Assembly: GCA_934667095.1 (NCBI GenBank)
Contig: CAKULE010000006.1
Span: forward strand, 1-64,000
Source of the DNA: an uncultured Oscillospiraceae bacterium
GTDB taxonomy: Bacteria > Bacillota > Clostridia > Oscillospirales > Oscillospiraceae
Direction: 5' to 3'
Length of the DNA stretch: 64,000 nt
The number at the start of each line of letters is the position of its first letter. Positions within the stretch are counted from its first letter, which is position 1. A program made the position numbers and the translations under genes. A model generated the notes under the pieces. That model saw only the letters and a list, made by a program, of their open reading frames with translations, was not told the DNA's origin and did not search any database. Below, piece by piece: positions 1-8,232 of this stretch.

Positions 1-75
1 GTCTGGCGGGGCGAGGCGGCGACGGTGCTGAGCAAAGCAATCAAATTATGTCTGGAGTGTGTGGGCATTGGGTAA
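1..75 (+). CDS. C-terminal end of a CD1871A-family CXXC mini-protein (partial)
   Basis: Frame 1 is open from the window edge to a TAA at 73-75 and ends in LCLECVGIG. That tail, with CLEC as the CXXC motif, matches the short CD1871A-family CXXC proteins of Clostridia as I remember them. The 5' part lies outside the window. The gene overlaps the start of the Fe-S protein gene by 17 nt, so the two are probably translationally coupled. Its role is unknown; the neighbours (Fe-S membrane protein, thioredoxin lipoprotein, methionine sulfoxide reductase) suggest thiol redox chemistry. The family call rests on this short tail only. Confidence 0.6.
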   Translation, partial: VWRGEAATVLSKAIKLCLECVGIG

Positions 76-976
76 AAGGTTTTCAGGCGTTTCACAGACC
101 ATGTCCCGCTTCCGGGGCTGGATCCAGGCGGGGGCAACGCTGCTGACCAACCTGCATCTGCCGAACTTTCTCAAGGGCGGACTGTATCAGGGCGCGGGGA
201 AGACCGTCTGCGTGCCGGGGCTGAACTGCTACTCCTGCCCGGCGGCCTCCGGGGCCTGTCCCATCGGGGCGTTTCAGGCGGTGGTGGGGTCTTCCAAGTT
301 CCGCTTTTCCTATTATATCACAGGCTTTCTCATTCTGCTGGGCGTGCTGCTGGGGCGCTTTATCTGCGGCTTTCTATGCCCCTTCGGCTGGTTTCAGGAG
401 CTGCTGCACAAAATCCCCACTAAGAAGCTTTCCACAAAGAGGCTGAAGCCGCTGACATACCTGAAATACGCTGTCCTGCTGGTGCTGGTTTTCCTGCTAC
501 CGGCGTTCCTTGTGAACGATGTTGGCATGGGAGACCCGTTCTTCTGCAAATACCTCTGCCCCCAAGGCGTGCTGGAGGGAGCCATCCCGCTGTCCCTCGC
601 CAATGCCGGCATCCGGGCGGCGCTGGGCAAGCTGTTTACATGGAAATTCAGCATCCTGCTGTCGGTGATCGTGCTGAGCGTGGTGTTCTACCGGCCGTTC
701 TGCAAGTGGCTCTGCCCGCTGGGCGCGTTCTACGCGCTGTTCAACCGGGTGTCCCTCTTCCAGATGAAGGTGGACAAGAATAAGTGCGTCTCCTGCGGGA
801 AATGCGCCAGAGCCTGCAAGATGGACGTGGATGTGACGAAAACGCCCAACCATACCGAGTGCATCCGCTGCGGGATGTGCGTCCGCGCCTGCCCGACGAA
901 CGCCGTGTGCTTCCGCTACGGCTTCGGCAGCGGGAAAGAAACAACAAAGAAAACAACAATGGAGGAATTAAAATGA
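59..976 (+). CDS. NapH/CcoG-like 4Fe-4S polyferredoxin membrane protein
   Basis: A 305-aa integral membrane protein with several hydrophobic segments and repeated CxxxCP motifs (CGFLCP, CKYLCP, CKWLCP), as in the NapH/CcoG/RnfB-like electron-transfer family. It ends in two ferredoxin-type clusters (CVSCGKCARAC and CIRCGMCVRAC). Such proteins move electrons across or along the membrane. The partner here is probably the thioredoxin-like lipoprotein and Msr encoded next, giving a route for reducing extracytoplasmic thiols (inference). The start is uncertain: GTG at 59 overlaps the upstream gene, and ATG at 101 is the alternative. Its stop overlaps the next start (ATGA at 973-976). Confidence 0.85.
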   Translation: MWALGKRFSGVSQTMSRFRGWIQAGATLLTNLHLPNFLKGGLYQGAGKTVCVPGLNCYSCPAASGACPIGAFQAVVGSSKFRFSYYITGFLILLGVLLGRFICGFLCPFGWFQELLHKIPTKKLSTKRLKPLTYLKYAVLLVLVFLLPAFLVNDVGMGDPFFCKYLCPQGVLEGAIPLSLANAGIRAALGKLFTWKFSILLSVIVLSVVFYRPFCKWLCPLGAFYALFNRVSLFQMKVDKNKCVSCGKCARACKMDVDVTKTPNHTECIRCGMCVRACPTNAVCFRYGFGSGKETTKKTTMEELK

Positions 977-1911
977 ACAGGAAGAGAATTTTTGCACTGG
1001 CTTTTGCCGTGCTGATGGTGCTGGCCTTGGCGGCCTGCGGCACAAAGGGCGGAGACAAAATGGACGGAATGAGCAGCGAACCGAAAAACGCCGAGGAGGC
1101 GCTCGCCCTGCACAAGGAGCTGATGGCGCAGGAAAATGCCATTCTCTCGGAGAACACAGCGCTTTGGGAAAAGGTTTTCATGGCGGCCGACAAGGGCATG
1201 ACCATGCAGGAGGACGGCAAAAACTACGGTGATTTCCTGCTCAGTACAATTGAATCCGCCAAGGATCAGTTTACGGCGGATGAGCTGAAACTGATTCAGG
1301 GAGAGGCGGAGAAGATCCGCGAGATTGAAAACAAGCTGACCGCGCTGGAGGAAAAGTACCCCGAGATCGTGCAGCAATCTACGGATGGCGCTATGAGCGT
1401 GCCCGCGGGCAGCGACATGACCACGCCGCCTGATGACGGCAGCATGCAGAAATTCCCCGCCTTTGAGGGCAAGGACCTGGACGGCAACACGGTGAAGAGC
1501 GACGAGCTGTTCTCCGCCAACGCCGTCACCGTGGTGAATTTCTGGTTCACCACCTGCAATCCCTGCGTGGGCGAACTTTCCGAGCTGGACGCGCTGAACA
1601 AGGAGCTTGCGAAGAAGGGCGGCGCGCTCATCGGCGTCAACACCTTCACGCTGGACGGCGATAAGGCGGCGATCGCGGATGCAAAGGATGTGCTTGCCAA
1701 GAAGGGCGCCACCTATCAGAATGTGTATTTTGACTCAGATGGCGAGGCCGGAAAGTTTACCAGCAACATCTTTGCCTATCCCACCACCTATGTGGTCGAC
1801 CGCAGCGGCAATATCGTGGGCGAGCCCATCGTAGGCGCCATCACGGAAAAGAAGCAGGCGGAGACGCTGCAAAAGCTCATCGACCAGGCTCTTGCCGCCG
1901 ACATGGGCTGA
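973..1911 (+). CDS. TlpA/ResA-like thioredoxin-fold lipoprotein
   Basis: A 312-aa secreted lipoprotein. The signal peptide ends in a lipobox (LAAC, Cys22), followed by a helical, Lys/Glu-rich region (about 35-135) and a thioredoxin-like domain with the active site CNPC (Cys195-Cys198) in the context NFWFTTCNPC. It should act as a membrane-anchored disulfide reductase, probably receiving electrons from the upstream Fe-S protein and passing them to the Msr protein. ATG 973 is chosen because GGAGG lies at 961-965 and the signal peptide begins there; the longer reading frame upstream is out of context. ATGA overlap with the preceding gene indicates coupling. Confidence 0.88.
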   Translation: MNRKRIFALAFAVLMVLALAACGTKGGDKMDGMSSEPKNAEEALALHKELMAQENAILSENTALWEKVFMAADKGMTMQEDGKNYGDFLLSTIESAKDQFTADELKLIQGEAEKIREIENKLTALEEKYPEIVQQSTDGAMSVPAGSDMTTPPDDGSMQKFPAFEGKDLDGNTVKSDELFSANAVTVVNFWFTTCNPCVGELSELDALNKELAKKGGALIGVNTFTLDGDKAAIADAKDVLAKKGATYQNVYFDSDGEAGKFTSNIFAYPTTYVVDRSGNIVGEPIVGAITEKKQAETLQKLIDQALAADMG

Positions 1912-2009
1912 CCCGGGATTTAAAAAAGCGCCTGCTGCGCGCCATTGCATTGCCCTCGGCGGGCAAGGGGCGGAGTGAGCCCCGATTCCCCTGATAAGGA
2001 GGAAATGCG

Positions 2010-3083
2010 ATGTATCGAAGCGTATTGGCACTGCTTTTCGCCGCGATTCTTCTGCTCAGCGGCTGCGCCGCCGGGCAGAAGAATATGCCGAAGGAAAGGA
2101 GCGGGCAGGAAGCAAGCATGGACGGAGCGGCTTTTGACCGGTCCGACGAGGAGATCGCCTATATGGATACCACGGAAAATGTCATCTATCTGGCGGGCGG
2201 CTGCTTCTGGGGCATGGAACAGCTGATGCAGTCCATCCCCGGCGTCATCGATGCCGAGAGCGGCTACGCCAACGGCACCTGCGAGGCGGACGCCGATTAC
2301 AAGACCGTCTGCAAGGGAGAGACCGGCTTTCGGGAGACCGTGCGGGTGGAATACGACCCCGAGCAGGTGAGCCTCGACGCGCTGCTGCTGGCCTACTTCT
2401 ATGTGATCGACCCCACGGTACAAAACCGGCAGGGCAACGACGTGGGCAGCCAGTACCAGACTGGCGTCTACTACACCAACGAAAGCGCGAGAGAAACGGT
2501 GGAGCGCATCGCGGAGATCGAGCGGGGACGCAGTGAAAAGTTCTTCGTGGAGATCGGCCCGCTCAAGAACTATTATCCCGCCGAGGAGTACCACCAGAAC
2601 TACCTCGAAAAGAACCCGAACGGCTACTGCCACATCCCGCGCGCGGAGATGGAGCTGTTTTCCCGGCTGCGCATCGACCCGGGCGACTATCAGAAGCCTG
2701 CGGCGGAGTCCATCCGGGACAAGCTGACGGCGGAGCAGTACCGCGTCACGCAGGAGAGCGGCACGGAGCGCGCCTTCACGGGCGAGTTCTGGGACAAGTT
2801 TGAAAAGGGCATCTATGTGGATGTCGTCACCGGCGAGCCGCTCTTTTCCTCCACGGATAAGTACGAGAGCGGCTGCGGCTGGCCGGCTTTCACAAAGCCC
2901 ATTGAAGAGCCTGCCGTGGTGGAACTGGAGGACCTGAGCCACGGCATGCGCCGCACAGAGGTCAGAAGCCGTGCCGGAGATCTCACCTTGGTCATGTGTT
3001 CACCGGCGATCCGGAGTCGCCCAACGGCGTGCGCTACTGCATTACTGGCTGTTCGGCCGCTACCACGACAACCGAGCCATTGA
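2010..3083 (+). CDS. msrAB: MsrA-MsrB methionine sulfoxide reductase lipoprotein, MsrB part frameshifted
   Basis: Signal peptide with lipobox (LLLSGC, Cys19), then an MsrA domain with catalytic GCFWG (Cys65) that appears intact, then the start of an MsrB domain (ESGCGWPAF). At about 2975-2985 the frame slips: the current frame reads GDLTLVMCSP, while the next frame reads HLGHVFTGDP..PNGVRYCI, the conserved MsrB core with its catalytic Cys. So one base appears lost and MsrB is out of frame. After RYCI the sequence no longer matches MsrB; a third frame reads LFGRYHDNRAIDEKHILLWE to a TGA at 3127-3129, as if another gene's tail was joined. MsrA activity may remain. Start: AAGGAGG at 1996-2002. 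Confidence 0.8.
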   Translation: MYRSVLALLFAAILLLSGCAAGQKNMPKERSGQEASMDGAAFDRSDEEIAYMDTTENVIYLAGGCFWGMEQLMQSIPGVIDAESGYANGTCEADADYKTVCKGETGFRETVRVEYDPEQVSLDALLLAYFYVIDPTVQNRQGNDVGSQYQTGVYYTNESARETVERIAEIERGRSEKFFVEIGPLKNYYPAEEYHQNYLEKNPNGYCHIPRAEMELFSRLRIDPGDYQKPAAESIRDKLTAEQYRVTQESGTERAFTGEFWDKFEKGIYVDVVTGEPLFSSTDKYESGCGWPAFTKPIEEPAVVELEDLSHGMRRTEVRSRAGDLTLVMCSPAIRSRPTACATALLAVRPLPRQPSH

Positions 3084-3137
3084 CGAAAAGCACATTCTGC
3101 TGTGGGAGCAGATCGTGCGGGTCATCTGAAGCAGGTC

Positions 3138-3183
3138 AAAGCAGAGAAAAGCACGGCGGTGTCGCCGTGCTTTTCTCTGCTTT
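3138..3183. terminator. Strong hairpin terminator after msrAB
   Basis: A near-perfect inverted repeat with about 20-bp arms (AAAGCAGAGAAAAGCACGGC and its complement) around a short loop. The A-rich and T-rich outer ends make it potentially active in both directions. It closes the redox operon before the DUF1016 gene. Confidence 0.75.
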
Positions 3184-3224
3184 GAGCGTTGAACAGGTGC
3201 ACTGCGCCGGAAAGGAGAAAAACC

Positions 3225-3791
3225 ATGAATATCCGCAAGCCCACAGATTACACCACCCTGTTCACCGCACTGGACGCCGCTGTTGCGGCGCAGCTCCCGC
3301 AGATGGAGCTATACTGCAAAATTGGTCAGCTGGTCGGCAGCAGGAGCGAAAAAGGCGCAGCTGTCGCGGCGCCGAAACACCTGCAAGCGGCCTATCCCGC
3401 AGCCGAGGGCTTCTCTCCCCGCAACCTGCGCCGGATGCGGGACTTCTACCGGATGTACGGCGACACACCGGAGTTGCTGGCAGCGGCAATGCGTCTGAAC
3501 TGGACACAAAATGTGGTCATCATGGAGGGCGGATTGACCATGGACGAGAGGTGCTGGTACATTCGGAAGGCCGCCGAAAGCGGCTTATCCAAAACGGAGC
3601 TGCTTCGGATGATCGCATCCTCCGCACATTTGGAAATTGCTCTTGGCGAAAACGAGGATACCTGTTATACTGTAGAAAAAGATGAGTTTTCGGAGAAGAA
3701 TCGGTATGAAGAATATCCTGTTTATTTGCCACGGCAGGATTTACTGGGCATGATAAAAAGTCTCATATCGTCTCATAGACCCCGTTTTTAA
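3225..3791 (+). CDS. DUF1016 N-terminal domain protein (YhcG-like, short form)
   Basis: A 188-aa protein resembling the N-terminal winged-helix-like region of DUF1016/YhcG proteins (FSPRNLRRMRDFYRMYG; WTQNVVIMEG). The C-terminal PDDEXK nuclease domain seen in full-length YhcG is absent; the protein runs straight into a short tail ending in SSHRPRF. Short forms like this occur in Clostridia, so this may be natural rather than truncated. ATG 3225 is preferred over 3189 because AAAGGAG lies just upstream. It sits between a strong terminator and the degraded mobile element and may be cargo of that element. Function unknown. Confidence 0.7.
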   Translation: MNIRKPTDYTTLFTALDAAVAAQLPQMELYCKIGQLVGSRSEKGAAVAAPKHLQAAYPAAEGFSPRNLRRMRDFYRMYGDTPELLAAAMRLNWTQNVVIMEGGLTMDERCWYIRKAAESGLSKTELLRMIASSAHLEIALGENEDTCYTVEKDEFSEKNRYEEYPVYLPRQDLLGMIKSLISSHRPRF

Positions 3792-3891
3792 GCGTTTTTT
3801 GTGTTTCAATCTCAAATTTACCAAAGATTTACCAATATTTCTGGAGAGTCAGACTTGCAGATTCTAACACCAGAATAAGGAGATCAATACT

Positions 3892-4278
3892 ATGACTGAG
3901 ATGAAGAAACACATTTATGATGAGAGCAATGGCCTTTGGTATGAACTCATTGGCGATTATTATATTCCGGTTCTTGTCCTGCCCTCTGAGGAACAGCGCC
4001 CCATTGGTAAATGGGGACGGATGCACCGGGAGTACCTCAGAGAGCATCGTCCGATCCTTTTTAATGATCTGATCTTGAGTGGTCAACTCTGGACATATCT
4101 GGCTGATCTGAACGAACAGGCGCAGCGCAGATTACAATTGATTATCAGACAGATGCAGGAAGCGGAGTCTGTGACCGAGGAGATAAAAGCTGCCGATCAG
4201 ATGGCATGGGTCGGAGCGATGAACAGCATCCGAAGCCGGGCAGAAGAAATTATTCGATCTGAAATGATTTACTGCTGA
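3892..4278 (+). CDS. TnpV-type transposon protein
   Basis: A 128-aa protein with the features of TnpV, an accessory protein of Tn4451-like mobilizable transposons: an aromatic N-terminus (GLWYELIGDYYIP), the central GKWGRMHREYLREH and a helical, Glu/Arg-rich C-terminus. Its biochemical role is not known. The RBS AAGGAG precedes the ATG. It is convergent with the DUF6076-like pseudogene, with the stops only a few bases apart. Base use is AT-richer than the host genes around it, indicating transfer. Confidence 0.72.
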   Translation: MTEMKKHIYDESNGLWYELIGDYYIPVLVLPSEEQRPIGKWGRMHREYLREHRPILFNDLILSGQLWTYLADLNEQAQRRLQLIIRQMQEAESVTEEIKAADQMAWVGAMNSIRSRAEEIIRSEMIYC

Positions 4279-4282
4279 AGTG

Positions 4283-5330
4283 TCAGTCTTCCGGTTCAGC
4301 CAGTTCTACAATAATATTACTCTGCTGGAGCAGCCAGTCCGAAAAATCCTTTGGGCTGGCTGTTTTCTTTTTCACGGCCTGTTTCCGCTGCAAGGCTTCT
4401 TTTTTGAAGGATTCAAAAGCAGCCAGCATTTCTTCCAGACGATCAGCAGGAAAACCAGAAGCTTTCTTTGCCTTATTGATTTTGTTTCGCCAGTTCTGGC
4501 ACTCATTTTTGTAGAGCAGATCATAATTGTTTTCTCTGGCTCGTTCATCAAACTCACGCTTGTTCTGGAGAGATTGCTTTTTACGACACTTATCACTGCA
4601 CAGCTCATATCGTTGGCTTTTGGCAAGAAATACTTTCCCACAGATTCTGCATTTCCGGAAATACAGCCCCCAATTGTTCAGGCGATTCAGATAATAGATC
4701 ATCAGCGGATACAGGGACGAATAGGCAGCAACACACCCCATTTTTCGTTTGCTGTCTGGATACCAGAGGTCAAGCCGTGTATCTTCCTGCGGCACAGAAC
4801 CATGAATATGCGTGGAAATATTCAGTCGTTTTGGCTTCCCTGTATCCTCGTCAAAGTCAAGGGGTGGATTGCCCATAAATAAGGCTGTAAAGCCATTCAC
4901 TTTTTCGATAAAACGTTCGCAGGTAGATTCCCGATCTCGTGGTTCTCTTGCCTTCAAATATTCATTCCAGATACGAAGAGCCACATACATTCTCACCGGA
5001 TCACCGGTGAGATATTTTTTTGCCAGAAAATCGCCGGAAGCCTGTTCCAGTTCGGGCTGTTTCCAACGATTGGAGTGCAGGGCTTCTCTCAGTGGTATTA
5101 AACCAAGGTGATTCCATTCGCCGTCCGAATCATGCTCAAAGGTTGAAAGCATAGTTCCCAAAGGGCGTGTAACATCACAAAGCACCTCTGTATCGTCATA
5201 TCCCTGTAAACGAAACCGGATTTGCAGTTCTTCTCCTTAAAATACGTTCTTTCATTTTCTGCCTGTCCAACGTTAGCACCAGCAGAACACGGTCATAAAG
5301 CGGTTCGTGCCGCACAAATTCAAAATCCAT
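4283..5330 (-). pseudogene. DUF6076-like zinc-finger protein, frameshifted near its start
   Basis: The main frame (4283-5185 and a little upstream) encodes a protein with a zinc-knuckle motif (CRICGKVFLA..CSDKCRKK) and a basic, helical C-terminus, like DUF6076 proteins carried by Firmicutes mobile elements. The N-terminus (MDFEFVRHEPLYDRVLL, start codon ending at 5330) lies in another frame. The frames join sensibly (KERIL then GEELQIRF) if one extra A is removed from the TTAAGG run near 5237-5242. So this is a one-base insertion pseudogene, or a sequencing error. The family name is from memory; the zinc knuckle is seen directly. Confidence 0.6.
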
Positions 5331-5657
5331 ACAATTCCCTCGTTTCGATTTATGGTAATTTTGTAATTCAGTTATATTAGTTACACTCATGGTACTGCAA
5401 AACTATTGTTTTATCAAGTTTGTGGCGATATGATGGCGTCAGATGGTAATTTCGTTCCGTCGTGTACCATGACAACTGAACGACCGTCTGAACCGAGATA
5501 AACCGCCATGACCTCTCCTGAAACGGAGGGCGAGCGCATCGAGAAATCGGTGACTCATGTATGTCGAGCAGGGCAGCATGAAGGAAACGGAACAGGTAGA
5601 ACGGCAAATATGCAGAAAATGAAAATCAATCAATTTAAATAAAGGAGGAACACCGAT
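5331..5657. other. Gene-free interval between divergent element genes
   Basis: 327 nt without a credible gene. On the - strand a weak promoter-like pair (TTGCAG, then TATAAC 18 bp on) precedes the DUF6076-like gene. At the right end AAAGGAGG at 5642-5649 serves the next + strand gene. The middle, with its many short open stretches on both strands, shows no motif I recognise. Confidence 0.4.
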
Positions 5658-5891
5658 ATGAAAGAAAAAATGAAGTGGAATGATTACGACTCGCTGCCCC
5701 TGATTTTGGATGTTACGGATATTCAGCATATCATGGGAATTTCCAGAGCCAGTGCTTATGAGCGGGTACACACACCGGGGCTTCCGGTGGTGCGCAGCGG
5801 CAGGTTGATTAAAATCAGCAAGAAAGCCTTTTTTAATTGGCTGGACAGCGGCGGCAATTCCCACGAGAACGAAAAAGGGAAAACAGCATAA
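5658..5891 (+). CDS. Excisionase-like helix-turn-helix protein
   Basis: A 77-aa protein with a MerR/excisionase-type winged helix: VTDIQHIMGISRASAYERV is the helix-turn-helix and GLPVVRSGRLIKISKKAFFNWL the wing and following helix. Proteins of this type act as excisionases (directing recombination) or as local regulators in integrative elements. A strong RBS (AAAGGAGG) precedes it. It sits upstream of a small accessory gene and the recombinase fragment, as expected in the recombination module of a mobilizable element. Confidence 0.72.
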   Translation: MKEKMKWNDYDSLPLILDVTDIQHIMGISRASAYERVHTPGLPVVRSGRLIKISKKAFFNWLDSGGNSHENEKGKTA

Positions 5892-5921
5892 CCGTGAAAT
5901 GGAATATGAGGAGGATTTTTA

Positions 5922-6225
5922 TGATGAAGCTGTCTAAGTATGAGAAAGAAACATCATTAACTGGAACGAAGCGGAAAGCACCGCCAGCATCTATACCTTC
6001 AATGCTGATTTGAGACGCAGATTGGCAGAATTCAGTCGGAAATATCCCCAACTGTGCCAGTTGGAGCGCAGCACCACGGAGAGCAGCGTGACCTATGTGA
6101 TTGAAAAGTCCCGGCTGTCTGTCCGGTTGATTCCACCACATGGTGAGGAGCGGCTGGCAGCTGCCAGAAAGTACGCCAAACAACATGGATTTCAGGTTTT
6201 GCGTGCAGAAAAGGAAAGTGCCTGA
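5922..6225 (+). pseudogene. Small conserved element protein, frameshifted
   Basis: The ATG at 5922 begins MMKLSKYEKET, and a second frame continues INWNEAESTASIYTFNADLRRRL to a TGA at 6223-6225. The two join at about 5955-5960 if one base is restored near GAAACATCATTAAC. The joined product of about 100 aa matches a small protein type common beside excisionase-like genes in Firmicutes mobile elements, sometimes labelled molecular chaperone without evidence. Function unknown. The frameshift leaves the intact part without a good start. Confidence 0.55.
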
Positions 6226-6375
6226 TTACAGGGTAAGTGCCTGTAAAATGCCGGGTCTGCACCTGGCATTTTCACAGGCTGCTTATTCAGGGGTAAAAGT
6301 ATCCAGTACCATAGAAGATGAAAAATATCCGGTTCGGGAGCTGTTTTCCCGGTCAGGAGAAAGGAGGAAAAAGCA

Positions 6376-6504
6376 ATGGGAAATTTGTATGGATATATCC
6401 GTGTCAGCACCAGAGAACAGAATGAGGACAGGCAGATTCTTGCACTGAAAGACCTTTCTATCCCAGAGAAAAATTTGTTTATCGATAAGGATAATGTACA
6501 ATAG
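6376..6504 (+). pseudogene. Truncated serine recombinase (N-terminal fragment)
   Basis: ATG 6376, preceded by AAGGAGG, encodes MGNLYGYIRVSTREQNEDRQ, the N-terminus of a resolvase-type serine recombinase including the catalytic Ser in YIRVSTREQ. The protein reads well to FIDK and then ends at TAG 6502-6504, where sequence of the IS256-family copy begins. The rest of the catalytic domain and the DNA-binding domain are missing, and are not found on the other side of the IS. It is a dead fragment. Confidence 0.72.
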
Positions 6505-7838
6505 GTTGCGCAAATTGAAAACCGCATAAAAGAAGACATAGCTTGCAGGCTCTGGTAGAATGAAGTTACCACACAAACATTCGAAAGGAGACAGCAAACT
6601 ATGTCCGAGAAAATTGTACAGCTGAATGAGGAAATTATCAAGGGGCAAATCAAGGAATTGGTCCGCGGCAGCGTGGAGGAAACCCTGAACGAGCTGCTGG
6701 AAAAGGAGGCGGAGTCGCTGACGCAGGCGGCTCGCTATGAGCGCAGCGAGGCCCGTCAGGGCTACCGCAGCGGCCACTATGACCGCAACCTTACCACAAC
6801 CTCCGGCGATGTCACGCTCCACATGCCGCGGCTCAAGGGCGTATCCTTTGAGACTGCCATCATCGAGCGGTATCGCCGCCGGGAGAGCAGCGTGGAGGAG
6901 GCGCTCATCGAAATGCATCTGGCGGGCGTCTCCGTGCTCCGAGTGGAGGACATCACGGAGGCGCCGTGGGGCAGCAAGGTCTCGCCTGCCACCATCAGCG
7001 AGCTGAACAAGAAAGCCTACGTCCACATCGAGGATTGGCGCAACCGCCCCTTGCAGGGCGGGCGCTATCCATATGTCTATGTGGACGGCATCTACCTGCG
7101 CCGCAACTGGGGCGGAGAGTACGAAAATGTTGCTGTTTTGGTGGCAATCGCCGTGAATGAGGACGGTTTTCGTGAGGTTTTGGGTGCCGCCGAAGGCATG
7201 AAAGAGGACAAGGCCAGCTGGGTCAGCTTCTTCCAGTGGCTCCGTGGGTGCGGCTTGGACGGCGTAAAGCTCATCGTCGGCGACAAGTGCATGGGGATGC
7301 TGGAGGCTGTGGGCGAGGTGTTCCCAGACGTCAAATATCAGCGCTGCACGGTGTATTTCTACCGCAATGTGTTCTCCGTTGTGCCTAAATCCAAGGTCAA
7401 AATTGTGGCAAAAATGCTCAAGGCGATCCACGCCCAGGAGAGCAAGAAAGCCTCCCGCAAGAAGGCGAAGGCCGTGGTCGCCGAGCTGCGCGCCATGAAA
7501 CTGAAGGAAGCTGCCAAGAAGGCCGAGGACGGCATTGAGGAGACGCTGACCTACTGCGATTTTCCCAGCGAACACTGGACGCGCATCCGCACCAACAACG
7601 TAATCGAGCGGCTGAACCGTGAGATCCGCCGATGGACGCGGGTGGTGGGGACATTCCCTGACGGCAACTCCGCTCTGATGTTGGTCTGCGCAAGGCTGCG
7701 CCATGTGGCGGGCACCCAGTGGGGCAACAAGAAATACATGAACATGAAGCACTTGGAGGCGGCTCTGGACGACGCCTCTATTGCCGGCTGACTTCATTCA
7801 GCCGGAGCCTGCAAACAATTTTGCGCATAAATCTTGAC
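6496..7838 (+). mobile_element. IS256-family insertion sequence
   Basis: A single mutator-type transposase gene is flanked by imperfect inverted ends. TGCGCAAATTG at 6507-6517 matches the complement of CAATTTTGCGCA at 7816-7827, and similarity extends outward to about 6496 and 7838. No clean 8-9 bp target duplication is visible, and the flanks do not rejoin the interrupted recombinase. This suggests a deletion or rearrangement at one end after insertion. Exact ends are estimated. Confidence 0.65.
6601..7791 (+). CDS. IS256-family (mutator-type) transposase
   Basis: A 396-aa DDE transposase of the MULE/mutator superfamily. The three acidic residues fit VYVDGIY (first Asp), IVGDKCMG (second Asp) and NVIERLNRE (Glu), with the family's YQRCTVYFYRNVF segment between them. 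The length is the usual one for IS256 transposases, and the frame is intact, so the copy may be active. It catalyses cut/copy-out transposition through a circular intermediate. GGAG lies upstream of the ATG. The codon style is GC-rich like the host and unlike the AT-rich element to its left. Confidence 0.9.
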   Translation: MSEKIVQLNEEIIKGQIKELVRGSVEETLNELLEKEAESLTQAARYERSEARQGYRSGHYDRNLTTTSGDVTLHMPRLKGVSFETAIIERYRRRESSVEEALIEMHLAGVSVLRVEDITEAPWGSKVSPATISELNKKAYVHIEDWRNRPLQGGRYPYVYVDGIYLRRNWGGEYENVAVLVAIAVNEDGFREVLGAAEGMKEDKASWVSFFQWLRGCGLDGVKLIVGDKCMGMLEAVGEVFPDVKYQRCTVYFYRNVFSVVPKSKVKIVAKMLKAIHAQESKKASRKKAKAVVAELRAMKLKEAAKKAEDGIEETLTYCDFPSEHWTRIRTNNVIERLNREIRRWTRVVGTFPDGNSALMLVCARLRHVAGTQWGNKKYMNMKHLEAALDDASIAG

Positions 7839-7839
7839 G

Positions 7840-8061
7840 GGACCCTCGAGGACGCTATGATTTTTGACGCTGAAGAGGTCGGCAACGCCGTAAGAGGGGA
7901 TTACCCGGGCGAGCCCTGAGGAAGAGGGCTGCTGGTGTATGGAGAACATCAGCATGTCCAGCGCCGGCTCGGCGGCCATTCGGAACGGCTTCCACATCAG
8001 GACGGACGGCAGGACCGTGGAGGAGCTGGTCTGCACGGTCCTTGATCATATCGGGGCATAA
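7840..8061 (+). pseudogene. Unidentified coding remnant right of the IS
   Basis: Two short coding-like stretches in different frames: EDAMIFDAEEVGNAVRGDY up to a TGA at about 7917-7919, then CMENISMSSAGSAAIRNGFH and onward to a TAA at 8059-8061. The codon style is host-like and a terminator follows directly, so this may be the 3' end of a host gene damaged when the IS arrived. I do not recognise the family. The rest of the 7792-8232 interval holds the IS right end, a terminator and the ddl promoter. Confidence 0.3.
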
Positions 8062-8076
8062 GACCCCGTCCCGGCA

Positions 8077-8100
8077 GGGACACGGCTTCGGCCGTGTCCC
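8077..8100 (+). terminator. Hairpin terminator upstream of ddl
   Basis: GGGACACGGC-TTCG-GCCGTGTCCC is a perfect 10-bp stem with a stable UUCG tetraloop, followed by TCGCTTTGCG. The T-run is poor, but the position between the gene remnant and the ddl promoter fits a terminator. Confidence 0.6.
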
Positions 8101-8146
8101 TCGCTTTGCGTTCCGCCTTCCGGTGGGGAGATTCCGGATACGGGGC

Positions 8147-8175
8147 TTGTCTCCCCATTTCAGATGTGCTATAAT
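8147..8175 (+). promoter_or_regulatory. Sigma-A promoter for the ddl operon
   Basis: TTGTCT (8147-8152) and a perfect TATAAT (8170-8175) are separated by 17 bp, ahead of the ddl start at 8233. It lies just downstream of a terminator, so it is the likely head of the ddl-murF-ABC-F run of closely packed + strand genes. Confidence 0.7.
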
Positions 8176-8232
8176 CAAACGTCAGGCATACCATATATCA
8201 AACATCTGTTGTTTATAAGGAGCGATTTTGTC

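Larger units (their letters stand above)
3892..6504. mobile_element. Degraded mobilizable-element remnant (TnpV to truncated serine recombinase)
   Basis: This stretch is visibly AT-richer than both flanks. It carries a TnpV-type gene, a DUF6076-like gene, an excisionase-like HTH gene, a small accessory gene and the N-terminus of a serine recombinase. Two of the genes have single-base frameshifts and the recombinase is cut off near the IS256-family copy. This combination is typical cargo of Tn4451-like or other integrative mobilizable elements in Firmicutes. The boundaries are not defined; no terminal repeats were found. Confidence 0.55.

Noticed and set aside
784..972. Longer N-terminus for the TlpA-like lipoprotein (start at 784)
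   Set aside because: It overlaps the Fe-S protein's ferredoxin coding region in another frame; the RBS and signal peptide favour 973.
6480..7850. Target site duplication for the IS256-family copy
   Set aside because: Flanks at both candidate ends do not match; no duplication could be supported.
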